A stretch of 46,963 bases of DNA from Chlorobiaceae bacterium (GTDB taxonomy: Bacteria > Bacteroidota > Chlorobiia > Chlorobiales > Chlorobiaceae), in contig JAAXXY010000022.1 of NCBI GenBank assembly GCA_013334225.1, forward strand, positions 1 through 46,963, read 5' to 3'. The notes under the pieces are model-generated. The model had not been told where the DNA came from. It was given only the letters and a program-made list of their open reading frames with translations, and made no database searches. The translations under genes were made by a program, and so were the position numbers. Below, piece after piece: positions 8,602 to 15,470 of the stretch (within the stretch, counting starts at the first letter, position 1; each line of letters begins with the position of its first letter).

Positions 8602-10002
8602 TTATAGATAGATTTCAGGTTTAAGCTTCGTCGTGAACCGGTTCATCATGATGTTGGCCAACCAGACCCAGTTCAATGGTTTTCCGCTCATCCTCTGCAT
8701 GATGGCGCGTCCCCGGTATACCTCTTTTTGGAGCTTGATAAAGTTTTCAAGGAGTTTTTCGCCGGAAATTTTTCGTGGTTCGAACATGTAGTGATAGGTG
8801 TCATACCTGCTCCAGTCAAAATGCCTCAGCCTTGGCTTCATCTCTTCGAAATACGGTGTCCCGGGAAAAGGAGTCACAAGGGAAAAGACCGGAAACTCGA
8901 TCCGGTTCTGCATAATGAAGTCGTAAGTGGCCTGAAAGCTTTTTTCATTGTCGTCATCGAAACCGAACATAAAATATCCCTGGATAGCAACACCGTTTTT
9001 GTGAAGGTTATGGACAACGGTAGAATAGTTCTGCAGACGATTGGCCCCCTTGTTCACTGTTTTCAGTACTTCGGGGTTGAGAGATTCGAAGCCGATGCTC
9101 ATCAGGTCGCACCCTGACCTTCCCGCTATTTCGGCCACTTCCGGTTTATGAAGAAAATTCATTGAGATATTCGCATTCCACCGGACACCCATTTTCTCCA
9201 TCGCACCGAGAAGTTCAGTGAAGTACTGGGGCCTGAAACTGATGTTGTCATCCATGAAAGAAAAATTCACATTCTTCCGGTTCAGACGCTCCTGATGAGA
9301 ACGCATTTCATCGAGCACCAGTCCTATCTCGCGATAACGGTAACTTTTTCCGTAAACTGTAGGTGTTGTGCAGAAATTGCACCCGACGGGGCATCCTTTC
9401 GTTGCAAGGATCGGAATTCTGGAACTGTACTTTCTGGCATTTTTCGATTGAAGGGCATAGCCGAAATCCGGTGAGCGCATAGCGGTCATGGAACGGAGTT
9501 CTTTTGCCCTGTAGACAGGTTTTATTGTTCCATTGATAATATCGGTTTCCAGTTCATCCCATATCGATTCAACTTCTCCGTAAACGACACTCGTACAATG
9601 ATGAATCGCTTCGTCATGCATCATTGTCGGGTGGACTCCGCCGAGCAACACAATCTTTTTCTGGGCGAGAGCCCTGTCACCAATGTTGTAGGCATTACGT
9701 GCATTGAGCGTACGCGAAGTAATCGCCACAACATCGAAATCCGAAAAATCTTCTGGTACCCGGTCTCCTATCCTCTCATCGATCAGTGTGACGTCAAAAA
9801 GTCTGCCGGCGAGAGTCGCAACCATGATAAGGTTCAAAGGCATACTGACGCTTCCAGAATCAACCATCATACTCGTCGAGCTTTTCGGCTGGACAAGAAG
9901 CCATTTATTTTTAGAATAGTTAGCCGAATCTCTTTTATTCGGATAACCAAACGTATGATGGTTGATTGTCGAATTGGGATTGTGTGTATCTGCTGACAGC
10001 AT
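8602..10002 (-). CDS. B12-binding radical SAM protein, BchQ/BchR/BchE-like
   Basis: This is a protein of about 466 residues with an N-terminal cobalamin-binding-like Rossmann domain (about 35-165; VLLGGVHPTMM near 120). A radical-SAM barrel follows, with its cluster motif CPVGCNFC (Cys 204, 208, 211) and the downstream TPTVYGKSYRYR. The C-terminal extension resembles that of bacteriochlorophyll-modifying members. Known relatives in green sulfur bacteria methylate the C-8 and C-12 side chains of chlorosome pigments (BchQ, BchR) or form ring E (BchE, longer). Position between a CsmE-like gene and a BchK-like gene favours a pigment-methyltransferase role. I cannot tell BchQ from BchR or a new paralogue. 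I prefer the ATG at 10002, with GAGAG upstream, over the in-frame GTG at 10011. Confidence 0.8.
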   Translation of the reverse strand: MLSADTHNPNSTINHHTFGYPNKRDSANYSKNKWLLVQPKSSTSMMVDSGSVSMPLNLIMVATLAGRLFDVTLIDERIGDRVPEDFSDFDVVAITSRTLNARNAYNIGDRALAQKKIVLLGGVHPTMMHDEAIHHCTSVVYGEVESIWDELETDIINGTIKPVYRAKELRSMTAMRSPDFGYALQSKNARKYSSRIPILATKGCPVGCNFCTTPTVYGKSYRYREIGLVLDEMRSHQERLNRKNVNFSFMDDNISFRPQYFTELLGAMEKMGVRWNANISMNFLHKPEVAEIAGRSGCDLMSIGFESLNPEVLKTVNKGANRLQNYSTVVHNLHKNGVAIQGYFMFGFDDDNEKSFQATYDFIMQNRIEFPVFSLVTPFPGTPYFEEMKPRLRHFDWSRYDTYHYMFEPRKISGEKLLENFIKLQKEVYRGRAIMQRMSGKPLNWVWLANIMMNRFTTKLKPEIYL

Positions 10003-10059
10003 GCTGTTCACTCTCTGCGGGTAAAATTACTTCTGAATAAAACGCTCAAGAACAACTTT

Positions 10060-10329
10060 TCAGGCGTCAAATCTTTTCCTGATCTCTTTCGTAGCCGTCG
10101 CATATCCTGAAAATTCCGGAGAACTTCCTTTGTAACCGCCAATCGCTGAAGAACCGCCATAAAGATAGGGATAGGCGTTTGCACCAAGCCTTTTGGTACA
10201 TTTACCGACATTTTCGAGATAATCGCCGACAACCCACCAGTGCCCATCGATAAACACTTCAAGGAGGCGGCCATATGCTTCGGCTCCCTGTACAAAAGCT
10301 CCGTTGATACTGCTCATTTGTCTATCCAT
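10060..10329 (-). CDS. csmE: CsmA/CsmE-type chlorosome baseplate protein (CsmE-like)
   Basis: This 89-residue protein aligns along its length with CsmA, the BChl a-binding baseplate protein of chlorosomes. Shared positions include GR-x2-EV-x3-GHW-x2-VG, GK-x-T-x-R-x3-NAY and a GG-rich stretch. The His of GHW, the proposed BChl a ligand in CsmA, is kept. The tail GSSPEFSGYATATK matches the C-terminal propeptide that is removed from CsmA, so similar processing is likely. It differs from CsmA by an N-terminal extension and a doubled Trp (GHWW), so it is a paralogue, best named CsmE-like. A second ATG at 10317 gives 85 residues and is equally possible. It lies 57 bp before the radical-SAM gene and is probably co-transcribed with it. 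Confidence 0.8.
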   Translation of the reverse strand: MDRQMSSINGAFVQGAEAYGRLLEVFIDGHWWVVGDYLENVGKCTKRLGANAYPYLYGGSSAIGGYKGSSPEFSGYATATKEIRKRFDA

Positions 10330-10359
10330 TTAAATTTTGATCTGATAAATCATGTAAAT

Positions 10360-10863
10360 TCATTTCTTTATGCAGGAGATTCGATTACCCCACAAAGAAA
10401 AAAGAGAAGCTTCATCAGACAGAATATTCTCCTTCCTGAATTTGTCAATTTCCGACGCGGCTTCGCCCCGGGTACACGGCAAACCGTATGCTTCAATGAT
10501 CTCCATGCACTCATCCATGTCTGAGGATGCCAATATTTGCTGACGAAACAATTCATCTTCATCGAGTCGCTCAAAAAGTGTTTTTGACTCAGATACTGAC
10601 ATATCCCGGATATTTGAATGTTTTTTGATATAATCCACTCCTGTTGCAAATCCACACATTCCACCATATTCATTCAGGTAATTTTCGGCAGACCCTTCAT
10701 TGCTCTGTTCTTTCAGTGCTGAAGAAACGTCGTACTCATTCCTCCTGATATGCTCATGACTGACTTCTCGCTTCTCACTTGTTCTGTCCTTTAATTCTCC
10801 CCAATGAATTCCGACTCTATATGACTGGTTCTTTTCGGCTTTTTTTAACCGGATTAAAGACAT
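10360..10863 (-). CDS. Nif11-domain protein of unknown function
   Basis: Residues 88-140 of this 167-residue protein fit the Nif11 domain: an MS-start-like segment, then a TLFERLDEDELFRQQIL helix, a short acidic turn, a CMEIIEAYGL helix and a Gly/Ala/Glu-rich end. The first 85 residues are polar and charged with no recognised family. The 25 residues after the domain include a Cys (SCIKK end) but no double-Gly leader cleavage site. Nif11 domains occur in nitrogen-fixation-associated small proteins and as leaders of some RiPP precursors. A strong Shine-Dalgarno (AGAGGTG) supports the ATG at 10863 rather than the GTG at 10869. It is the first gene of the minus-strand run into the CsmE-like, radical-SAM and BchK-like genes. 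Confidence 0.65.
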   Translation of the reverse strand: MSLIRLKKAEKNQSYRVGIHWGELKDRTSEKREVSHEHIRRNEYDVSSALKEQSNEGSAENYLNEYGGMCGFATGVDYIKKHSNIRDMSVSESKTLFERLDEDELFRQQILASSDMDECMEIIEAYGLPCTRGEAASEIDKFRKENILSDEASLFSLWGNRISCIKK

Positions 10864-11162
10864 AAGCACCTCTTTTTGTTTTTAAGACAATCAGTTAAAG
10901 CCGGAATTCCATGCGAATTTCATACTGTCCCTTTCAAAAAGTCTTTGTAAAAACCTTTCAATTTCTGAAAAATATATTACATTTATTACAAATATCATAA
11001 ATATCTAAAAATAACGCAAGAATAATAATCTGCGCCATTATAATATTATAATATAACCACTTAATCGATTTCTTGCGGGAAGCTGCGTGTTCACGGAGCC
11101 TTAATCAACGCTCAATTCTGACAAGCTGTACTCATGATATTTATTAGATGTAAAGCGGCGAA
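10864..11162. promoter_or_regulatory. AT-rich divergent control region of the chlorosome island
   Basis: No gene is visible. The stretch 10960-11060 is almost all A/T and lies between the minus-strand pigment run and the plus-strand envelope run, so promoters for one or both should be here. It carries ATCATAAATATC plus an A-rich tail at 10994-11014. Nearly the same 21 bases (19 of 21) recur at 12214-12234, upstream of another envelope-like gene. It also carries ATTACAAATATCAT (10985-10998), which recurs with one change on the minus strand at 14906-14919. Confidence 0.4.
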
Positions 11163-11363
11163 CTATTCTTTCCGTGGCATTAATGAGCAGGATAAACACA
11201 AGGAGGATTTGAGCTGAACAAAATGCTCATTCCGGAAAATCTGGTATAGGAAAAGATTGAGTAAACCGCCAACGAAAGAAATAAACAGAACGAAACGGCG
11301 CCTGTTCTTGACGGTACGTCCAGGTGGTGTCTCAAAATCAAGTGTTTTGGCTTTTTCCATCAT
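11163..11363 (-). CDS. Possible small single-span membrane protein
   Basis: This 66-codon frame starts just upstream of, and divergent from, the CsmB/F-like gene. A charged N-terminus with KNRRR is followed by one hydrophobic helix (FVLFISFVGGLLNLFLYQIF), then a Cys-containing tail. No family is recognised and the start has only a weak ribosome-binding site. The positive-inside pattern before the helix is plausible for a real membrane protein. The last 20 residues look like read-through into non-coding sequence. It could be spurious. Confidence 0.3.
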   Translation of the reverse strand: MMEKAKTLDFETPPGRTVKNRRRFVLFISFVGGLLNLFLYQIFRNEHFVQLKSSLCLSCSLMPRKE

Positions 11364-11388
11364 TCATCAACCATAAAACATAACAGCA

Positions 11389-11604
11389 ATGGCAAACGAA
11401 ACACCAAACCCTCTGAACAACCTCGTTGAATCGATCGGAAAAATCGGTCAAATGCAGGTCGACATGATCACCAACGGCATTAAATCAGCTACATCTGCAT
11501 TCGAGCCATTAAGCAAAACCTCCGTTGAGATTGCAGGTAATGTTTTAAATGCCTTCAACCAGGCACTCCAGAACATTTCCTCAGCTATCGCTCCAAAAAA
11601 ATAA
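11389..11604 (+). CDS. CsmB/CsmF-like chlorosome envelope protein
   Basis: This 71-residue protein is built from two amphipathic stretches: NNLVESIGKIGQMQVDMITNGIK, and the region from SAFEPLSK to NVLNAFNQALQ. It ends NISSAIAPKK. Length, lack of a classical membrane helix and the tail agree with my recollection of the CsmB/CsmF family, abundant small proteins in the galactolipid monolayer around chlorosomes. I cannot tell whether this is the only CsmB in the genome or an extra paralogue. It has its own promoter region and is followed by a strong hairpin, which suits an abundant short transcript. Confidence 0.7.
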   Translation: MANETPNPLNNLVESIGKIGQMQVDMITNGIKSATSAFEPLSKTSVEIAGNVLNAFNQALQNISSAIAPKK

Positions 11605-11617
11605 GATGTACTGTTTT

Positions 11618-11656
11618 GCGGAAAGCACCTCTCGTAAATCGCGAGGTACTTTCCGC
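11618..11656 (+). terminator. Strong hairpin after the CsmB/F-like gene
   Basis: Two 17-base arms (11618-11634 and 11640-11656) pair at 15 of 17 positions around a TAAAT loop, starting GCGGAAAG and ending CTTTCCGC. Only a weak T-rich tail (ATCTGTTTC) follows. It may be a leaky terminator or a 3'-stabilising stem that raises the level of the upstream message over the next gene. Confidence 0.6.
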
Positions 11657-11685
11657 ATCTGTTTCACAATAAACAAAAACTATCC

Positions 11686-11943
11686 ATGTCCGAAACAATA
11701 TCCTTACCCAAAAACACATCTTCCGATGGAATTAAAGGTTTGGCAATGATGGCTCCTGTCGTTGGTTTTCCTCTATTTATTCATGCCATGGGTGGAGTAT
11801 TTCTTACGGGAATTGGATTTATTGCTCTTTCACCTATATTCGCCCCTTTTAAAGAAAACATTCTGAAAGCAACAAAAAACATGCTTGCTGATACATATTC
11901 AAATCTCGAGAAAAAAGTGATAGAGCCTGTTGAAATCAAATAA
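11686..11943 (+). CDS. Small hydrophobic CsmC/CsmD-like protein
   Basis: This is an 85-residue protein. After a polar N-terminus comes a long hydrophobic segment with the pattern PLF-I-H-x2-GG-x4-GIGF (about residues 28-46), then an amphipathic helix (KENILKATKNMLADTYSNLEKK) and an acidic end. The pattern AP..PL..H...G....G.G.F....K also occurs in the protein at 12386, so the two are probably distant paralogues. Small proteins of this shape include the CsmC/CsmD chlorosome envelope family. The assignment rests on shape, size and position next to the CsmB/F-like gene, not on a strong motif. Confidence 0.5.
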   Translation: MSETISLPKNTSSDGIKGLAMMAPVVGFPLFIHAMGGVFLTGIGFIALSPIFAPFKENILKATKNMLADTYSNLEKKVIEPVEIK

Positions 11944-11962
11944 GAAAAAAGGGATAAGAGTA

Positions 11963-12214
11963 ATGGATAATAATGCCATATCAAGAATTCTCTGGATGCA
12001 GGCAATAAAGGGAGCCTGGAACGCTTACATACAGCGGATGAACAGGATATTGATGAAAAACGAGATGGATTCGTATCTCAGTCAGAAAATTGATATGGGA
12101 ATGACTCTTGAGGAATTCGCTGAAAGCATCTTTATAGCCGGATTTGTCGCCGGTGAAAAATATAATAAAAACCACATGCTCGGTAACCAGAAATGCGAAC
12201 CGAACCTGAATTGA
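11963..12214 (+). CDS. Small protein of unknown function in the chlorosome island
   Basis: This 83-residue protein is predicted to be helical. A basic, Trp-containing first half (ILWMQAIKGAWNAYIQRMNRI) is followed by EEFAESIFIAGFVAGEK, a possible amphipathic membrane-binding segment. No family is recognised. The ATG at 11963 has a good ribosome-binding site (GGGATAAGAG). A longer frame from TTG at 11930 overlaps the upstream gene and is less likely. It begins 19 bp after the CsmC/D-like stop, so the two are almost certainly co-transcribed. Confidence 0.6.
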   Translation: MDNNAISRILWMQAIKGAWNAYIQRMNRILMKNEMDSYLSQKIDMGMTLEEFAESIFIAGFVAGEKYNKNHMLGNQKCEPNLN

Positions 12215-12385
12215 TCATAAATATCAAAAAATCATATTTTATTACTTTATGAGCTTCAATCATATTTTTGCTCAAAATATTTTGTTTGACTGGTAAAGTG
12301 TGCAATGTTTCACGAGAAATAAAGAGTCTGTCATTTATTATCTTCAGGAAAAAAAAGACTTTTCATTATTCAGAACATTTATCCC
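12215..12385. promoter_or_regulatory. AT-rich spacer with a copy of the ATCATAAATATC motif
   Basis: No gene is seen. At 12214-12234 it carries a 21-base sequence matching 10994-11014 at 19 positions. Its placement ahead of the next envelope-like gene makes it a candidate operator or UP-type element, though AT-rich chance similarity is possible. Confidence 0.35.
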
Positions 12386-12652
12386 ATGAATCAAATTGAC
12401 ACTGCAAATTTAATAAAAAATGCCGTTGGCGTCGCAGGAGGAGCTGCCCTGATTGCACCTGTTGCGCCTATTGCCCCTCCTCTCCTGCATGGGCTTGCAG
12501 GAATTGCCGTCGTTGGTCTCGGAGTTTTTGCCGTCGGGTCCCTTGCCTTCAAAGCTGTTGAAACTATTACAGGAGCAGCTAATCCCTTTAAACCAAAAGA
12601 AAGCAGAAAAAACATGCAGCCAGAAAAAATCCATTTTAGTTCACATAAGTGA
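12386..12652 (+). CDS. Small hydrophobic CsmC/CsmD-like protein, second copy
   Basis: This 88-residue protein is dominated by one Ala/Gly/Pro-rich hydrophobic stretch (about residues 13-58) containing APVAPIAPPLLHGLAG and GIAVVGLGVF. A basic, polar tail ends in PKESRKN. The arrangement PxxPLLHGxxG-x5-GxGxF parallels the protein at 11686 and fits a CsmC/CsmD-like chlorosome envelope protein. There is no Shine-Dalgarno before the ATG. The start is fixed by the preceding AT-rich region and lack of upstream coding potential. Confidence 0.5.
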   Translation: MNQIDTANLIKNAVGVAGGAALIAPVAPIAPPLLHGLAGIAVVGLGVFAVGSLAFKAVETITGAANPFKPKESRKNMQPEKIHFSSHK

Positions 12653-12826
12653 TTTTTCTGAAGCTGCAATCCATTTCTTTCAGCCTCATATCATCAGATT
12701 TTTGTTCACTTTAAAAGAGTCTGATATTTTACCATCTCACTGTGATTATCTTTCAGACAGATATCTTTGTATCTGGAATCCTTTCCCGAAACGGCTGTTG
12801 AGATAGTAAAAATGAGTTGATGATTT

Positions 12827-13756
12827 ATGGAGGAACTTCTCCCTTTAAGCTGGACAAGAATTGAGGGTATAAAGGCTGTTTACCGGGATATTCTTCTTCC
12901 GGTATCCCGCATCCACTGGGTTACCTTTGCAGACATACCTCATGATTTCTCTTTTCAGATACTGTATGAGGATCTTTGCCGGACTTATCCGGATGGATAT
13001 CTGATTCGTGGTTGCACTCCCATGATGGCAGCTTTTTTTCACCGTGAAAAGTGCCATCTGGTAAGATCAGGAGCTGAGGCAGTTCTCGATCTTTGCAAAC
13101 CTCACATGAACAGAAAAACGGTAACGGCATCTCTGAACAGAGGCAATAAACATGGACATGTAGAAGAAATTACCGTAAACGACTTGACGATTCGTCGCTT
13201 CGAAGCATTCAGAAGTAAAACAACACATGCTGACAAACCGCAGCTGTCCCATGTATTCAGACAACATCTTTCTCTGGACAATCGAATATTCGTGTTCCGT
13301 TCGTATTCCGGCAAATGGCTTGCCGTGATCACCATTTCAAGACGTGCCCGGTTTGCTTTTCATACCGAGCTTATGCTCAGGCATCGCAATGCACCCGGCG
13401 ATATCATGGAATGTCTGGTGGCAGGAATATTTGACGTCCTGAAAAATGAAGGAATTCAGGAGTGGAGCCTGGGAGAAGTACCTTTCGTGTACCCGGACCA
13501 GGCAACATCAGAACCGCTGAACCCTGTCGAAAAACTCATAAAAAATTTGGCTTCTTCCAGCAAATACGCTTATGATTATGAAACCCTCTATCGTTTCAAA
13601 AACAAGTTCACTCCCGTCTGGCGTCCCGTTATGCTCTGCACCTTCAATCCACCAACAACAGTTTTACTTGCCGAGCTTGCCTTCGCAATGGGATTCACAA
13701 ATCTTCTTGCATACGAGTCCATGATGATAGTAAAAAAACTGCTGAACCTTCGTTGA
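12827..13756 (+). CDS. DUF2156 / MprF-type aminoacyl-lipid synthase-like protein
   Basis: This 309-residue protein resembles the GNAT-fold C-terminal domain of MprF (phosphatidylglycerol lysyltransferase; DUF2156). Recognisable parts are an acceptor-side region ending in an EWSLGEVPF-like block near residue 215 and the C-terminal LYRFKNKFTPVWRP signature near 262. It lacks the multi-span flippase half of MprF, so it is a stand-alone soluble or peripheral form, as in many DUF2156 proteins. In MprF the domain transfers an amino acid from charged tRNA to a lipid. Whether this copy acts on a membrane or chlorosome-envelope lipid is unknown. It closes the plus-strand run, 174 bp after the second CsmC/D-like gene. 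Confidence 0.7.
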   Translation: MEELLPLSWTRIEGIKAVYRDILLPVSRIHWVTFADIPHDFSFQILYEDLCRTYPDGYLIRGCTPMMAAFFHREKCHLVRSGAEAVLDLCKPHMNRKTVTASLNRGNKHGHVEEITVNDLTIRRFEAFRSKTTHADKPQLSHVFRQHLSLDNRIFVFRSYSGKWLAVITISRRARFAFHTELMLRHRNAPGDIMECLVAGIFDVLKNEGIQEWSLGEVPFVYPDQATSEPLNPVEKLIKNLASSSKYAYDYETLYRFKNKFTPVWRPVMLCTFNPPTTVLLAELAFAMGFTNLLAYESMMIVKKLLNLR

Positions 13757-13865
13757 GACATCGGTTCAACGTGTTGTCGGGCAGCTGCCGTTTCCCGCAG
13801 ATAAATTATAATCGGCGAACACTGAGAATACAGTAAATCACGTTTTTAAAATATTTCAGCCATAA

Positions 13866-14083
13866 ATGCCTTTAAAATCAGATCATCTTCCGGTTATAAC
13901 AAATCTCCCCGAGAGGAATCCGTTTTTCACCGGCCGGGAAGAGCTGCTTGAAAGTCTTAGAGACACATTGCTTGCAGAAAAAAGGCAATAATAATTCAGG
14001 CAAAAGAGCACAAAAACCGGGGTATCGGAAAATCACAAATCGCTCTCGAATATTCTTTTCGGTATCACTCTGCCTCGCTGTAA
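13866..14083 (+). pseudogene. Remnant of a STAND/NB-ARC NTPase gene
   Basis: An ATG at 13866 opens a 41-codon frame containing ITNLPERNPFFTGREELLESLR. That is the characteristic lead-in of NB-ARC/TPR (STAND) NTPases, before the P-loop. It stops at 13991. The next frame (13991-14083) continues with GIGKSQIALEYSFRYH, the expected P-loop and following helix, before another stop. The two pieces therefore belong to one gene broken by a frameshift and then truncated. Nucleotide-binding, sensor and repeat domains are missing. STAND proteins are often signalling or anti-phage ATPases. The remnant lies at the edge of the pigment island. Confidence 0.7.
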
Positions 14084-14116
14084 CATCCCGATTGTCCATA
14101 TCCACACAGCTCGACT

Positions 14117-14737
14117 TTATGAAACAACGCTGTCAGGATTTCCTACCTTGTTCCATACCTCGTCACGCAGCAGAACAGCCCTTTCGGCATCAATCAGGCC
14201 TGGTTTGATGAACTCTTTCCAGACAGGCTTATAGACTGCTTCATGAAGATATTGCCACCATGACTGGATCACCGAACCTGCTTTTAAAGCAACATCTTCA
14301 GTCATATCTTTATGGAAAAAGCCAAGGGCCAGGTCCATATACCCATAAGTGTCTGCAGAGTCAACAGAGGTGCTGACGACATAAATATCATAACCGGGAA
14401 GATATGTTGCATAATAGGTTTCCGGCCATGATAATCCCGGTTGTGAATCATCCCAGTTTATTTCGAACAGATGAGCCGGAAATATCACGTCATTTCTCAT
14501 GTGCACGGCACAATCCCATCTTTTGCGTCCGACAATTGCCGAACCATCCTCGCGAATCGATAAACCTTGAGGAAGACGTCGCTGTACAGAAAAAAGAGAA
14601 ATCTGCGCAACCTTGTTTGAATCGACAAGCAGATCTTTCTGCAAATAATCAGGGGCTTTCTGGACCCAGCGCTCCAGGAGCGCCTGCTCTTCCCTTGAAT
14701 ACAGGGAGGGAATTACCATACTCTCATGAAAAAACAT
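14117..14737 (-). CDS. Conserved-looking protein of unknown function
   Basis: This 206-residue soluble protein has no signal peptide or membrane helix. It is rich in Trp and Tyr, with stretches such as GRKRWDCAVHMRN and LFEINWDDSQPG, and it ends in a helical segment. I recognise no family. The start is well supported: AGGAG lies six bases before the ATG at 14737. Its 3' end comes within about 35 bp of the STAND remnant, so the two may have been inserted together, but this is speculation. Confidence 0.6.
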   Translation of the reverse strand: MFFHESMVIPSLYSREEQALLERWVQKAPDYLQKDLLVDSNKVAQISLFSVQRRLPQGLSIREDGSAIVGRKRWDCAVHMRNDVIFPAHLFEINWDDSQPGLSWPETYYATYLPGYDIYVVSTSVDSADTYGYMDLALGFFHKDMTEDVALKAGSVIQSWWQYLHEAVYKPVWKEFIKPGLIDAERAVLLRDEVWNKVGNPDSVVS

Positions 14738-15079
14738 GTTATCTCCTGTTTTGTCTGATTGATACCCGATGGGCGATGTAATAGAAAAGCCCGATTAAAT
14801 GCTTCAGAAGAGCAGAGCGTTTATTTCACTCACCTGTCCAAACGATTTCAGCACCTTTCTGCCGACAAACCATCTTGCAAACGCCTGATTTATTATTAAA
14901 ATTACATAATATTTGTAATTTATATCATTTTTATTTCATTAATGTTGGCTTTTTAATAAAAAACCTGAGTAAGGCTACTGCCCTCCGGTTTTGAACCTAT
15001 TAATACAAACAGACTGGATTAAACCAGCTAATTTATTCAATAGCAACAAATTAAAGGAATAATAACAACAATTGATGAA
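14738..15079. other. AT-rich intergenic region with a palindrome
   Basis: No gene is visible in these 342 bp. An imperfect palindrome with arms AAATTACA and TGTAATTT lies at about 14899-14921, in very AT-rich DNA between divergent genes. It is a plausible operator or promoter site for one of them. Confidence 0.35.
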
Positions 15080-15382
15080 ATGCTTCAGGACGCATCGGCT
15101 GCTTTTACAGAAAACATAAAAGATGATACTGCATCCTTTGCAGAGGAAATGGAGATTGACGGGTTTGATGAAAAACTTGAGACCTTTGTCACCTGCATGA
15201 TGCAATATATGCTCGAAAAAATACGGAAAGCTCGATTGCTGCTTGACTGTGAAGATCAAGCTGCCGGAATTTCCTGCAATTCTCCTTCTGAAAATACCTT
15301 GAAAGCCCCTTCAGGATTTTCATCAATGGAAGGAGAGCGCCCGTATTCTGAAAAAGAGGTAATCAAACGTTTCGGGGATTAG
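15080..15382 (+). CDS. Small acidic protein of unknown function
   Basis: This 100-residue protein has an acidic N-terminal half (ENIKDDTASFAEEMEIDGFDEK), a central helix with Met and Cys (TFVTCMMQYMLEKIRKARLLL), then a Ser/Pro-rich tail and SEKEVIKRFGD. No family is recognised and there is no signal peptide. It begins at an ATG without a clear ribosome-binding site. Composition and codon use look like a real gene, but nothing indicates its role. Confidence 0.5.
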   Translation: MLQDASAAFTENIKDDTASFAEEMEIDGFDEKLETFVTCMMQYMLEKIRKARLLLDCEDQAAGISCNSPSENTLKAPSGFSSMEGERPYSEKEVIKRFGD

Positions 15383-15470
15383 AATGAAGAGGAGTACTGC
15401 CTGAAAGAAAAACGGCAAGGATAAAAAATCGCATAACAGGAACAGAGAATTTCATCGTAACATCAGAGGA

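Noticed and set aside
8602..10863. Straight RiPP biosynthetic cluster (Nif11 precursor plus radical SAM)
   Set aside because: The radical-SAM protein has the B12-domain and motif pattern of bacteriochlorophyll-type enzymes. There is no GG leader cleavage site, peptidase or exporter nearby, and the flanking genes are chlorosome-like. It is kept only as an alternative in the findings.
12453..12806. 117-codon frame overlapping the second CsmC/D-like gene
   Set aside because: It is a +1-frame shadow of the hydrophobic protein gene with Leu/Ser/Pro composition and no motif.
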